A DNA stretch of 64,000 nucleotides from an uncultured Propionibacterium sp. (GTDB taxonomy: Bacteria > Actinomycetota > Actinomycetes > Propionibacteriales > Propionibacteriaceae). Location: contig CALHWB010000017.1 of assembly GCA_938036835.1 (NCBI GenBank), positions 1-64,000 of the forward strand, in the 5' to 3' direction. The notes below the pieces were generated by a model. It saw only the letters and a program-made list of their open reading frames with translations. It did no database searches and was not told where the DNA came from. Made by a program: the position numbers and the translations under genes. Below, one piece after another: positions 18,073 to 27,555 of this stretch (position 1 is the first letter of the stretch; every line of letters begins with the position of its first letter).

Positions 18073-18936
18073 TCACAGGCGGCAGGCAGCCAGGGCAGTA
18101 ACCAGGATCCCCCGGGCTCCCAGATCGTGCAGATCGTCCATCAGCCTCTGATACCCCTCGGCGGGCACCAACGCCCGCACCGCCACCCAGCCCTCCCGGG
18201 CCAGCGGTGAAACCGTGGGAGATTCCAACCCCGGGGTCAGGCCGGCCGCCCGGCCCAGCAACTCCCTCGGAATGTCATAGTCCAGCAGGACGTAATTGCG
18301 CGCCACCAGCACCCCGGACAGACGCTGGAGCAGATGGGCCAGGCCACTGGGATCGACCCGGTCGCGGTCGGTGGGCCGCTGCACCAGAATCGCCTCGGAA
18401 ACCAGGATCGGTGCGCCGAACAGTTCCAGGCCGGCCTTGCGCAGGGTGGTGCCGGTCTCCACTACATCGGCGATCGCGTCGGCCACCCCCAGCCGGATCG
18501 AAGACTCGACCGCGCCATCCAGGGGGATCAGGCGAGCGGCTACTCCCTGCTCGGCCAGATACCCGCGCAACAGACCCGGGTAGCTGGTCGCGATCCGTTT
18601 GCCGGCCAATTGCGCCACACTGAGCCCGGCGCCCTGGGGAGCAGCAAACCGGAATCGGCTGGTGCCGAAACCCAGTGCCATGATCTCCTCTGCGGGCGCT
18701 CCGGAATCGAGCAGCATGTCGCGACCGGTGATACCCAGGTCGAGGGTGCCCTCCCCCACGTAGACCGCGATATCCCGCGGCCGCAGATAGTAGAACTCGA
18801 CCTGGTTGGCCTCATCGACCAGCACCAACTCCTTCGGATCGGTGCGCTGCCGGTAACCCGCCTCGGTGAGCATGGTGGCAGCCCCTTCGGCAAGGGCGCC
18901 CTTGTTGGGCACGGCAATCTTCAGCAGCTCGGACAC
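18073..18936 (-). CDS. hisG: ATP phosphoribosyltransferase (long form)
   Basis: First step of histidine synthesis: ATP + PRPP to phosphoribosyl-ATP. The 287 residues have the long-form layout: two periplasmic-binding-like catalytic domains (about 1-205, with IAVPNKGALAEGA, DLGITGRDML and VETGTTLRKAGL) and a C-terminal ACT-like regulatory domain (about 210-287) that mediates histidine feedback. No HisZ partner is needed. GTG start with AAGAAAGG upstream; 47 bp after hisE. Confidence 0.96.
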   Translation of the reverse strand: MSELLKIAVPNKGALAEGAATMLTEAGYRQRTDPKELVLVDEANQVEFYYLRPRDIAVYVGEGTLDLGITGRDMLLDSGAPAEEIMALGFGTSRFRFAAPQGAGLSVAQLAGKRIATSYPGLLRGYLAEQGVAARLIPLDGAVESSIRLGVADAIADVVETGTTLRKAGLELFGAPILVSEAILVQRPTDRDRVDPSGLAHLLQRLSGVLVARNYVLLDYDIPRELLGRAAGLTPGLESPTVSPLAREGWVAVRALVPAEGYQRLMDDLHDLGARGILVTALAACRL

Positions 18937-18983
18937 GATGACCTTTCTTGACTGGCTGGAGCCGGGTTGTGGACAACGCCGGC

Positions 18984-19250
18984 CTATAGGTGGGCGTACA
19001 CGTCGTCGAGACCGAGACCGAGCTTCACCATCAGGGTCTGCAAGTGGTAGAGCAGCTGGCTGATCTCCTCGGCGGCCGCCGCCGGCCCCTCATACTCCGC
19101 CGCCATCCACACCTCGGCGGCCTCCTCGACTATCTTCTTGCCGATGGCGTGCACTCCGGCATCCAACCGCGCCACGGTCCCTGACCCCGCCGGCCGAGTC
19201 TCGGCGATCTGGATCAGCTGCCCGAAAAGCTCCTCGAATGACTTGCTCAC
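18984..19250 (-). CDS. hisE: Phosphoribosyl-ATP pyrophosphatase
   Basis: 88 residues; hydrolyses phosphoribosyl-ATP to phosphoribosyl-AMP, the second histidine step. All-alpha MazG-like fold with the metal-binding helix GKKIVEEAAEVWMAA (ExxE pattern) and a second helix AAEEISQLLYHLQTLM. GTG start. The hisE-hisG pairing, apart from the rest of the pathway, is common in actinobacteria. Confidence 0.95.
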   Translation of the reverse strand: MSKSFEELFGQLIQIAETRPAGSGTVARLDAGVHAIGKKIVEEAAEVWMAAEYEGPAAAAEEISQLLYHLQTLMVKLGLGLDDVYAHL

Positions 19251-19300
19251 CGGGTCAGCCTAGTGCAGTGGCCACCCACGCCCACTCAACCGGCCAGCGC

Positions 19301-21649
19301 TCAGCATTGCCTGACCGCCTGCTTGACCTCGGGCACGAGTTGCGGTCGCACACTCAATTCGGCCACCCCCAATCCGAGCAAACGTGCGGTTTGGCCCGGA
19401 TCACTGGCTAGATCCCCGCAGACACCCACCGATATCCCGGGCAGCGCACGACAGGTCGCGGCGATCAGATCCAGTACGGCGGGGGCGTCCTGCCTGGCCA
19501 GGTCGCACACCTCGGCATTCGTCCGATCAGCGGCCTGGGTGTATTGGGTCAGATCGTTGGTACCGATGCTCACGAAATCGGCCAACTCTGCGAAATCGCC
19601 GGCGCGGATGGCGGCCGCCGGCACCTCCACCATCACACCGAGCGGAACCGGCGCGCCGCCCAGTTCGGCGCGTACCTCGGCCAGGATGCTGCGAGCCCAG
19701 ACCACCTCCTCCGGGTCGGTGACCATGGGCAATAGCACCTGCATCGGTGCCTGGCGCGCAGCCAGCGAGATGGCCCGCAGTTGCTCGGCGAACAGCTCCG
19801 GGTAGTGGCGCATGGCCCGGATACCCCGTTCGCCTAGCGCGGGGTTCCCCTCTCCTCGGAAAGGCAGGAAGGCCAGCGGTTTGTCGTCCGATGGATCCCA
19901 GGTGCGGATCGCGAGTGGCCCAGGCAGGATCCGGGCCAAGCGCAGGTACTCCTCGGCCTGCAATTCAGCGTCCGGGGCCGCGGTATCGGCGCTGAACAAC
20001 ATCTCGCTGCGCACCAGGCCCGCCCGGTCCGCACCCCAGTCTCGGCCCAGTTGCGCGTCGCCAAGGGAACCCACATTGGCCCCTACGATGATCCGGCGAC
20101 CCGTCCTGGTAATCGCCGGCTCGCTAGCCCGATCGGCAGCCTGCAGCGCGGTGGTGGCCCGGCGGGCGCTGCGGGCTGCCAATTCGGCCCGCAGCCTCTC
20201 GGTGACCTCCGGCCAGAGCTCCCGGGTCACCGGGTCGAAGGCCACGAGCTGATCATCCACCAGCTCGACCGCCCGGGGATGACCGGCCAGCACCGGGATT
20301 CCTCTCGCCTGGGCAGTCAGCATGCCATGTCCGGCCACCCCACCCTGGATGCTCAACACGCCCAGGCAGCTACGGTCATCCAATTGGGTTACGGTGGCCA
20401 CATCCAGTTCATCGACCAACCAGATACACGGCCTGGCCGGGGCCGGTTCGTGCAATGGCAATTGCAGCAGCGCCAACTGCAGCAGGCGCCGGATACTGCG
20501 CAGATCCTGACCGCGCTCCCGCAGATAGGCGTCGCTGAGATCATCGAAGGCACCGGCTAGCTCGGTCAGGCAGCGATCGACCGCCTCGATCGCGCTGAAA
20601 CCACGGGTGATCTCGGAGACCACCCCGTGATGCAATTCGCGATCGGCCAGTATCGCCTGCTGGGCCTCGATGATTCCGGGCAGCGCGGCTCCGCTGTGTC
20701 CCAGTCCGGCCAGGTAACCGGTCACCTCATCGACTGCCCGGGTGAACCTGCCCAGTTCGTCCTTGGGGGCCAGCGGCCGATAACCGGTGAGGGACGGTCG
20801 CTGCGCCACCCGCTTGATCCGGCCGATAACCGCGCGTCGTTCCGCGGCCGGCGGTAATACCAGGGCCGGTTGCCGGCTCGGCATGCTCACCTGGGCAAGC
20901 TGCCGGTTCAGATCCTCCCCGAAGTCGCGGGCCGCCAAGGCGGTCAGGGCATCCTTGGCCTGCTGTGCCTGCGGGCCGGAGAACCGAGCCTCAAGGATCT
21001 CGCCCTGGCGCAGTTCCAAGGCGGTGATCCGGCTCAGGCTGTTTGCCTCGGCCGGACCACGACCGGAGGAGGCATTGCTCAACAGCACCTCCGCATCCAG
21101 ATCGCGCAACTCCGTCACGATGGCCGCAGCCGGACGGATGTGTATGCCGTGCGGATTGCGTACCGTGGTGCGCCAGACCAGCGGGCGAATGCGCTCCGGG
21201 GAGCGCCGGCGGGGCACCTGCAATACCTCGCCGACCGGCTGGGCGCCATCCAGGTGTGCGGCCTTGGTGAGCAGAGCGCCTCGGGCCTCGGCGGCCACCG
21301 CCGCCAGGGATGCCCCCGTCGCAGCCTGCACTACCGCGGCCAGCAGCCCCTCGACCAGCGGAGCCGGAGAAAGCTGCACCCGCTCGGCCAGGTCATCGGC
21401 CAGGAACTCCACCGCCAGTTCCGCGCTCAACAAGGCACTGCCCAGATCCAGCAACACCAGCACCCCATCGGGCGAATCGACCGCCGCGATGGCCAACGCG
21501 ATAGCCGCGGCATCCGTGCCGAACCGGCCGTCGTCCAGCCCGGCGGCCACGGCGATCTCGGGCTCCCCACCGGACACCATCTGCCGCGCGAGCGCCACCG
21601 CCGCCTCCGCCAGCGGGCGGCTATGCGAGACGACGACCAGACCGATCAT
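19301..21649 (-). CDS. dhaM: PTS phosphoryl carrier of dihydroxyacetone kinase, EIIA-HPr-complete EI fusion
   Basis: Feeds phosphate from PEP to DhaL for dihydroxyacetone phosphorylation. Of 782 residues, 1-135 are the mannose-type EIIA domain with phospho-His9 in VVVSHS. Residues 158-245 are HPr with His170 in HGIHIRPAA. From about 265 there is an Enzyme I, with phospho-His441 in GGVAGHGML. The C-terminal PEP-binding TIM barrel is also present, with RSEMLF, GVMVEVPAA and SIGTNDLTQYT. E. coli DhaM stops after the EI N-domain (about 470 residues), so this version looks able to take phosphate directly from PEP without the general Enzyme I. The start overlaps the dhaL stop as ATGA. Confidence 0.93.
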   Translation of the reverse strand: MIGLVVVSHSRPLAEAAVALARQMVSGGEPEIAVAAGLDDGRFGTDAAAIALAIAAVDSPDGVLVLLDLGSALLSAELAVEFLADDLAERVQLSPAPLVEGLLAAVVQAATGASLAAVAAEARGALLTKAAHLDGAQPVGEVLQVPRRRSPERIRPLVWRTTVRNPHGIHIRPAAAIVTELRDLDAEVLLSNASSGRGPAEANSLSRITALELRQGEILEARFSGPQAQQAKDALTALAARDFGEDLNRQLAQVSMPSRQPALVLPPAAERRAVIGRIKRVAQRPSLTGYRPLAPKDELGRFTRAVDEVTGYLAGLGHSGAALPGIIEAQQAILADRELHHGVVSEITRGFSAIEAVDRCLTELAGAFDDLSDAYLRERGQDLRSIRRLLQLALLQLPLHEPAPARPCIWLVDELDVATVTQLDDRSCLGVLSIQGGVAGHGMLTAQARGIPVLAGHPRAVELVDDQLVAFDPVTRELWPEVTERLRAELAARSARRATTALQAADRASEPAITRTGRRIIVGANVGSLGDAQLGRDWGADRAGLVRSEMLFSADTAAPDAELQAEEYLRLARILPGPLAIRTWDPSDDKPLAFLPFRGEGNPALGERGIRAMRHYPELFAEQLRAISLAARQAPMQVLLPMVTDPEEVVWARSILAEVRAELGGAPVPLGVMVEVPAAAIRAGDFAELADFVSIGTNDLTQYTQAADRTNAEVCDLARQDAPAVLDLIAATCRALPGISVGVCGDLASDPGQTARLLGLGVAELSVRPQLVPEVKQAVRQC

Positions 21650-22266
21650 GCCAGCGTCCGAGCGGCAGCCGCGATCAGCAAAGCGGCACTGGTGGCTCCA
21701 GGATCGGCATGCCCGGCGCTGCGTTCTCCCAGGTAGGATGCCCGCCCCCTGCGAGCCACCAATGGCACGGTGGCATCCCGGCCGGCGGCAGCCGCCTCGG
21801 CGGCAGCCGCCCAAGGCCGGGCATCAGCGGCCTCGAAGGCCTGCAGGGCCGGCTCCAAGGCATCCAGCATGGTCTTGTCCCCGGCACTGGCCCGGCCCCG
21901 GATGCGCACGCCATCGATTCCGGCACCGATCCCGGCCGCCCAGGCAGCGCGATCGATCGGCCCGTCGCTGGGCAGGCTCTGAGACATCCGCAGCAAAAAT
22001 GTGCCATAAAGCGGACCCGACGCCCCACCAACGGTGCAGATCAGCTTCATGGCCACCTGTTTCAGGTAGTCGCGGGCGTCCTCGCTGAGCCGCGGGGAGA
22101 CCGTCAGGGCCGCCTGCATGCCGCGATGCATGTTAATGCCATGGTCGCCATCGCCGATGGCGGCATCCAGTTCGGTGAGCAATGGCTCGGCCAGGGCGAT
22201 TTGCCGGGCGAACTCGGCCATCCAGCCGGCCAGCCGGCCTGCGGTCAATTCGGCCACGGGCTTCAC
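21646..22266 (-). CDS. dhaL: Dihydroxyacetone kinase ADP-binding subunit
   Basis: 206 residues from a GTG that overlaps the dhaK stop as GTGA; the longer frame gains only 12 residues inside dhaK. DhaL holds a tightly bound ADP that is rephosphorylated by DhaM and passes phosphate to Dha on DhaK. Key features are the Mg/ADP-binding Asp cluster DAAIGDGDHGINMHRGM, TVGGASGPLYGTFLLRM, GDKTMLDALEPA and the terminal DPGATSAALLI segment. Confidence 0.95.
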   Translation of the reverse strand: MKPVAELTAGRLAGWMAEFARQIALAEPLLTELDAAIGDGDHGINMHRGMQAALTVSPRLSEDARDYLKQVAMKLICTVGGASGPLYGTFLLRMSQSLPSDGPIDRAAWAAGIGAGIDGVRIRGRASAGDKTMLDALEPALQAFEAADARPWAAAAEAAAAGRDATVPLVARRGRASYLGERSAGHADPGATSAALLIAAAARTLA

Positions 22267-23255
22267 CACCGCAATGCCGTGGTGCACACCGGCGCATCCC
22301 ACAGCTCCAACAGCTCGTCATCGGCACGCAACAGGCTCAGTGAGCAGCCCGGCATCTCCAGCGAGGTGACATACTCGCCGACCAGGCTGCGCACCACCTG
22401 CACCCCGGCGCCGGCCAGCAGATCGGCCAGGTCGGCGTACATGATGTAGAGCTCCATCAACGGCGTGCCGCCCATGCCGTTGCACAAGGCGATGACCGGA
22501 CAGCCGGTGTGCTCGGCATCGGCCAGGATCGGGGCGATGAGCTGCTCGGCCAGGACGCGAGCCGGGGCCAGGCGCCCGCGGGTGCGGCCCGGTTCGCCAT
22601 GGATGCCGATGCCCAGTTCGATCTCGTCCCCGGCCAGCTCGAAACTGGTGCGACCGGTGGCCGGCACCGTCCCGGGAGCGAGCGCAAGCCCCATGGAACG
22701 CACCCGGCCGGCGGCCCGTTCGGCGATCGCCGCGACCTGAGTCAGATTGTCTCCGCGTTCGGCAGCTGCCCCGGCTATCTTCTCCACCAGCAGGGTACCG
22801 GCCACACCCCGCCGGCCAGCGGTATACAACGAGTCGGTGACCGCCACATCGTCGGCCACCAGCACCTGCCGCACCGTGATTCCATCGGCCTCGGCTAGTT
22901 CTGCGGCCAACTCGAAATTGAGCACGTCGCCGGTGTAGTTCTTCACGATGTGCAAGACCCCGCTGCCGCCATCCACGGCCCGAGTGGCCGCCAGAATCTG
23001 GTCCGGAGTCGGTGATGTGAAGACCTCACCGCAGGCGGCTGCGTCCAACATGCCGGCCCCCACGAAACCGAAATGCAACGGCTCATGCCCCGAGCCGCCG
23101 CCTGAGACCAGCCCGACCTTGCCACTCGCCGGCGCGTCTGCCCGCAGCACAACGCGGTTACCGGCATCGACGCGCAGGCTGGCGGGGTGCGCGGCCTCAA
23201 TGCCTCGCAACGCGTCCGCAACCACCTGGGTCGCATCGTTGATCAGCTTCTTCAT
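22263..23255 (-). CDS. dhaK: PEP-dependent dihydroxyacetone kinase, substrate subunit
   Basis: Binds dihydroxyacetone covalently as a hemiaminal through a histidine, here in GIGIHGEPG near residue 220. Other conserved parts are the glycine loop VSGGGSGHEPLHFGFVG and HIVKNYTGDVLNFE. The 330 residues match the PTS-dependent DhaK length. Start ATG has no clear Shine-Dalgarno, so the message may be leaderless. The dhaK-L-M operon lets cells use dihydroxyacetone or oxidised glycerol; no glycerol dehydrogenase is in the window. Confidence 0.96.
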   Translation of the reverse strand: MKKLINDATQVVADALRGIEAAHPASLRVDAGNRVVLRADAPASGKVGLVSGGGSGHEPLHFGFVGAGMLDAAACGEVFTSPTPDQILAATRAVDGGSGVLHIVKNYTGDVLNFELAAELAEADGITVRQVLVADDVAVTDSLYTAGRRGVAGTLLVEKIAGAAAERGDNLTQVAAIAERAAGRVRSMGLALAPGTVPATGRTSFELAGDEIELGIGIHGEPGRTRGRLAPARVLAEQLIAPILADAEHTGCPVIALCNGMGGTPLMELYIMYADLADLLAGAGVQVVRSLVGEYVTSLEMPGCSLSLLRADDELLELWDAPVCTTALRW

Positions 23256-23377
23256 GGATCAAGTCAACCATTGCGCGCCGAGCACCGATCATCGGCTCCC
23301 AGCAGTTGCCGGCCACCGGCAGAATCCGCTCGGTCACAGGAGCCGACTACGATTGGGGGCACTCGACAGGAGGCCAT

Positions 23378-25519
23378 ATGTCAAATCCACAGCCGTCGCA
23401 GCAGGCCGACGCGCCGCGACCCGGACGCGCCGCCAGCGACGACTCGCGTCGCCCGGTACGCTCAGAGGCGCCCTCGGGCCCGCCGCCTTTGGATGCCCCC
23501 AGACCCTGGCGCACCGAAGGACTGCCCCGGCATGGCAAGGATTCCGAAGACCAGGGCTCTCCGCGCCGTAACCCGAAGATGTGGCGTTTCTGGATTCTGG
23601 CCGGTGTTTTGTTGATCGGTCTTTGGGGGTTGCTCAGTTGGCAGGATGCCCGTAACGCCCCGCCCACGATCCCCTACACGGAGTTCATCGTGCAGGTCGA
23701 CGCGGGCAACGTGAAGGAGATCTACGCCAAGGGCGACACCATTCAGGGTGAATTGCGCACCGAGGCGGCGCTACCCGATGACGGCAACGCCGACACCAAG
23801 GAGGGCAACTATTCGAAGTTCACCACCGAACGCCCCACCTTCGCCGCCGACGACCTGCTGCAGGAGCTCAAGGAGCACGGCGCGGTGGTTCGGGCCACCC
23901 CGGTCATCGATCAGCGCGGCCCGATAGCCAATCTGATCTCATCGGTGGTGCTGTGGGGCCTGCTCATCGGGGTGTCGGTTTGGGCTTTCCGGCGGATAGC
24001 CAAGGGAGCCGGTGGGTTAGGCGCCTTCGGTATGCAGCGCCAGGTCAAACCGATCGAGAAAACCCAGGTGCGCGTCAACTTCTCCGATGTCGCCGGCATC
24101 GACGAGGTCAAACAGCAGGTAGACGAGATCGTGGATTTCTTGCGCAATCCCGACAAGTATCGCCGGGTGGGCGCTCGTGCTCCACGCGGGATCTTGCTCG
24201 AAGGACCGCCCGGCACCGGCAAGACGCTGCTCGCCCGGGCCACCGCGGGTGAAGCCGAGGTACCATTCTTCAGCGCCTCGGCTTCGGAGTTCATCGAGAT
24301 GATCGTCGGGGTTGGAGCCCAGCGCGTCCGACAACTGTTCGATGAGGCGAAGAAGGTCGCACCGGCGATCGTGTTCATCGATGAGATAGACGCCATCGGC
24401 CGGGCACGCGGCTCGAGCCGGGCCTCCGGCAGCAATGATGAACGCGAGCAGACCCTGAACCAGATCCTCACCGAGATGGACGGCTTCGACGGCACCGAGG
24501 GCGTGGTCGTCATGGCGGCCACCAACCGGTCCGATGTGCTGGATCCGGCGTTGACCCGCCCGGGACGTTTCGACCGGGTGATCACGGTCAGCCCGCCTGA
24601 CCAGTTGGGCCGGGAGAAGATCCTTCAGGTGCACACCCGTGAGATCCCATTGGCCGCCGACGTCAGCTTGAACGCGTTGGCCAAATCGACCCCCGGCGCC
24701 ACCGGCGCGGACCTGGCCAATCTCGCCAATGAGGCCGCGCTGCGAGCCGCCCGGCGCGATGACTCACAGGTCTATCAGACCGATTTCACCAATGCCCTGG
24801 AGCAGATCCAGCTCGGTGTGGCCCGCAGCGTGTTGATCCCGGAGGACGAGAAGCGGCGAACCGCCTACCATGAGGGTGGTCACGCCCTGCTCGGCATGCT
24901 TCAGAAGGGTGCCGATCCGGTGCGGAAGGTATCGATCATCCCGCGTGGTCAGGCCCTGGGCGTCACCTTGTCCACCCCGGATACCGATCGCTACGGCTAT
25001 GACGAGGCCTATTTGCGGGGCCGGATCGTCGGTGCGCTGGGCGGCATGGCGGCCGAGGACGTCATCTTTGGTGTGGTGACCACCGGAGCCGAATCCGATC
25101 TGCGGCAGGCAACCTCGATCGCGCGCCAGATGGTGGGCAAATGGGGCATGAGTAAGAAGGTGGGCCCGGTCACGGTGCTGTTCGACGACATCGATCCACA
25201 CCAGCTCGGCGTCGCAGACACCACCCTGGCCACCGTGGACGCCGAGGTCCGCCAGATCATCGCCGAATGCCACACCAAGGCGGTAGGACTGTTGCGTCAG
25301 CATCGCGACAAGCTGGACGCCATCGCCGAGGAACTACTCGCCCATGAGACCTTGGATGAGGATGAGGTTTACCGGGTAGCCGGCATCGAGCGCCCGTCCC
25401 CGGATGCACAGCAGACCTCTGCGGTGGCCAACCCGGTCCTGCCGCCGATCCAGCCGCCTGCCCCGGGAGCACCGGCTGAGCCGGGCTCGGACACCAGGCA
25501 GAGCACGCCAACCGGATAG
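23378..25519 (+). CDS. ftsH: ATP-dependent zinc metalloprotease FtsH
   Basis: Membrane-anchored AAA+ protease that degrades misassembled membrane and regulatory proteins. In the 713 residues there is a Pro-rich disordered N-terminus (1-66) and two membrane segments (about 70-88 and 187-205) bordering an extracytoplasmic loop. Walker A GPPGTGKT lies at 276-283, the pore loop is in EMIVGVGAQR, Walker B FIDEIDAIGR and the zinc motif HEGGH near 498. ATG at 23378 has AGGAGG upstream. It is not beside tilS, hpt or folE, the usual actinobacterial neighbours, and the N-terminal extension is unusual, so it may be a second FtsH paralogue. Convergent with mshC, 14-bp gap. Confidence 0.94.
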   Translation: MSNPQPSQQADAPRPGRAASDDSRRPVRSEAPSGPPPLDAPRPWRTEGLPRHGKDSEDQGSPRRNPKMWRFWILAGVLLIGLWGLLSWQDARNAPPTIPYTEFIVQVDAGNVKEIYAKGDTIQGELRTEAALPDDGNADTKEGNYSKFTTERPTFAADDLLQELKEHGAVVRATPVIDQRGPIANLISSVVLWGLLIGVSVWAFRRIAKGAGGLGAFGMQRQVKPIEKTQVRVNFSDVAGIDEVKQQVDEIVDFLRNPDKYRRVGARAPRGILLEGPPGTGKTLLARATAGEAEVPFFSASASEFIEMIVGVGAQRVRQLFDEAKKVAPAIVFIDEIDAIGRARGSSRASGSNDEREQTLNQILTEMDGFDGTEGVVVMAATNRSDVLDPALTRPGRFDRVITVSPPDQLGREKILQVHTREIPLAADVSLNALAKSTPGATGADLANLANEAALRAARRDDSQVYQTDFTNALEQIQLGVARSVLIPEDEKRRTAYHEGGHALLGMLQKGADPVRKVSIIPRGQALGVTLSTPDTDRYGYDEAYLRGRIVGALGGMAAEDVIFGVVTTGAESDLRQATSIARQMVGKWGMSKKVGPVTVLFDDIDPHQLGVADTTLATVDAEVRQIIAECHTKAVGLLRQHRDKLDAIAEELLAHETLDEDEVYRVAGIERPSPDAQQTSAVANPVLPPIQPPAPGAPAEPGSDTRQSTPTG

Positions 25520-25533
25520 GTGTCTGCCGATGG

Positions 25534-26811
25534 TCAGCGGCGGGTCTGACCTGCGGCGAGACTGACGCCCAATAGCGCGTCCACGGCCGTGGCCACTTGT
25601 CCGGGAGCCGCCTGGTCACGGCCGTCTCCGGCGAGAACCGCCGAGGTCCATTCGTCGATTCCGGCCAGCGCTTGGGGCGCGTTCAGATCATCGCGTAACG
25701 CCCGGCGCAGTCCGGCGATCACCGGATCGGCGGGTGGCCCGGCTGGAGCCATAAATGCGGCCCGCCAGGCGTCTGCCCGGCGCTGGGCAGTGTCGATGTC
25801 GGTGGCGAACCATTCCCAATCGCTCCGATAGTGATGCGCCAACAGCGCCAGCCGGATCACCGCAGGGGCCACATGATTGGCGCGCAGTCGGGAAACCAAT
25901 TCCAGGTTGCCCAGCGACTTGCTCATCTTCTCGCCGTCCATGCCTACCATGCCGGCGTGCAGATGGGCGCCGGCGAACGGGACGCCGGTCTGAGCGGCCC
26001 GGCCGATCGCCGCGCACATCTCGTGATGCGGGAACTCCAGATCACGACCGCCACCCTGCACCGCAAAGGTGACGCCGAGGTATCGCTGGGCGATCGAGGT
26101 GCATTCGATATGCCAACCGGGCCGGCCACGGCCCAACGGCGAATCCCAAGCCGGTTCCCCCGGCCGCGCCAACCGCCACACCAGGCAGTCCAGCGGGTTC
26201 AGCTTGCCGGGACGGTCCGGGTCGCCGCCCTTCTCGGCGAACTGCCGAAGCTGCTCGGTGCGCTCCAAATGGGACAATTCACCGAAGCCGGGCACCGCAG
26301 TACACCGGAAGTACCAGTCTGGGTACCGATCATCGGTCACCTGATAGACCAGACCGGCGGCCGCCAAGCTGGCCACCAGGCCGGTGACCAGATCGATGCC
26401 CTCGGTCGCTGCGACATAGTCGTTAGGCGGCAGCACGCGCAGGGCGGTCATGTCGGTGCGGAACAGTTCGGTTTGTTCGGCGGCCAACGATACCCAGTCG
26501 ACGCCGTCACGGGTTGCCCGGGCCAGCAGTGGGTCATCGATATCGGTGATGTTCTGGGTGTAGTGCACCGCCAATCCCAGGTCGAGCCAGGCGCGGTACA
26601 GCAGGTCGAAGGTCAGATAGGTGAAGGCATGACCCAGATGGGTAGCGTCGTAGGGGGTGATCCCACAGACGTATAGCCCAGCCTCACCCTGTCTGGGGCC
26701 CACCGGAACCAGCGCCCGGCGGACGCTATCCCAGATCCGCACCCGATCGGGAAACTCGGGATCGCTGGTCGGTGGGATCTTTGGTACCGGGTCGGCGCGC
26801 CAGGCTTGCAT
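25534..26811 (-). CDS. mshC: Cysteine:GlcN-Ins ligase of mycothiol synthesis
   Basis: ATP-dependent ligation of cysteine to GlcN-inositol, the third mycothiol step. The 425-residue protein is a CysRS relative but has the MshC version of the N-terminus (CGITPYDATHLGHAFTYLT), a HIGH-like HLGH and a KMSKS in GEKMSKSLGN. It lacks the long C-terminal anticodon domains of full CysRS (about 460-500 residues). Zinc ligands are expected from the Cys of VCGITPYD, IECTSI and PHHEMC. Mycothiol is restricted to Actinomycetota, which fixes the phylum. In mycobacteria mshC is also near the undecaprenyl-diphosphatase gene, as here. Confidence 0.93.
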   Translation of the reverse strand: MQAWRADPVPKIPPTSDPEFPDRVRIWDSVRRALVPVGPRQGEAGLYVCGITPYDATHLGHAFTYLTFDLLYRAWLDLGLAVHYTQNITDIDDPLLARATRDGVDWVSLAAEQTELFRTDMTALRVLPPNDYVAATEGIDLVTGLVASLAAAGLVYQVTDDRYPDWYFRCTAVPGFGELSHLERTEQLRQFAEKGGDPDRPGKLNPLDCLVWRLARPGEPAWDSPLGRGRPGWHIECTSIAQRYLGVTFAVQGGGRDLEFPHHEMCAAIGRAAQTGVPFAGAHLHAGMVGMDGEKMSKSLGNLELVSRLRANHVAPAVIRLALLAHHYRSDWEWFATDIDTAQRRADAWRAAFMAPAGPPADPVIAGLRRALRDDLNAPQALAGIDEWTSAVLAGDGRDQAAPGQVATAVDALLGVSLAAGQTRR

Positions 26812-26941
26812 GCGTCCAATCTAGCGAGCACCGCCCAACCCCTGGCGGGTCCGCGCCCCGGGATTTGGGTAGGCTACCTCGATCGAGTGGGTCGGAATAT
26901 CGTTTCGGTACCCCGCGCAAGACGTCGAATGGTGATGGGAC

Positions 26942-27499
26942 ATGACACAACCACTACAGTTCGAGATCCGTGCCGCTACCGGTGCCGACAGTTCCGAGAT
27001 GGCTCGGTTGCACACTCAGGGTTGGCAGCAGGGCTACCGAGGCTTGTTGCCCGATAGCTACCTGGACGCCCTGGACGAGCAGACTTCGGCCCGCAAGTGG
27101 GCTCAGCGCCTGGCCGATCCGAAGGGTCTGGAGGTTCGCATCGCCTGCCGGCCCGATGGCCGAGGTCTGGGGTTCTGCTCGATCTGGCGCTGCTTTGACC
27201 CGGACGCCACCGATGCCTGGGAGATCTGGGATGCCTGGGTGGATGCCGAGGTGCGCGGCCAAGGCGTGGGCCGGCGGTTGCTGACCGCCTGCCTGAAGCT
27301 CGCCCCGGCCGACGTCGACGTGGTGGTCTGGGTGCTGGCGGCGAATATACGTGGCCGCCGGTTCTACCAGCGGGCAGGCGCAGTCGACGATGGCCTGCTG
27401 CGGCGCAACCGTCGCCGTCGCCCCGAAGACCCGGTGATCACCGACGTCCGGATGCGCTGGCGGCGGGCGCCACGACTCCCGGCTGCCGAACAGGTCTAG
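26942..27499 (+). CDS. GNAT-family N-acetyltransferase
   Basis: 185 residues with the GNAT fold. Motif A (WDAWVDAEVRGQGVGRRLL) contains the R/Q-x-x-G-x-G/A acetyl-CoA loop as RGQGVG, and motif B follows as ANIRGRRFYQRAGA. N-terminal MTQPLQFEIRAATGADSSEM is the usual beta1-alpha1. The acceptor is not inferable. The RRNRRRRPEDP stretch near the C-terminus is unusually basic. It is the first of three plus-strand genes before tRNA-Leu; uppP follows after 56 bp. Confidence 0.85.
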   Translation: MTQPLQFEIRAATGADSSEMARLHTQGWQQGYRGLLPDSYLDALDEQTSARKWAQRLADPKGLEVRIACRPDGRGLGFCSIWRCFDPDATDAWEIWDAWVDAEVRGQGVGRRLLTACLKLAPADVDVVVWVLAANIRGRRFYQRAGAVDDGLLRRNRRRRPEDPVITDVRMRWRRAPRLPAAEQV

Positions 27500-27555
27500 G
27501 CTGGCCTGCGGACTCGCAGGTTGCAGCCCGTTTGAGATCAGGAGGTCAAGGCGGT

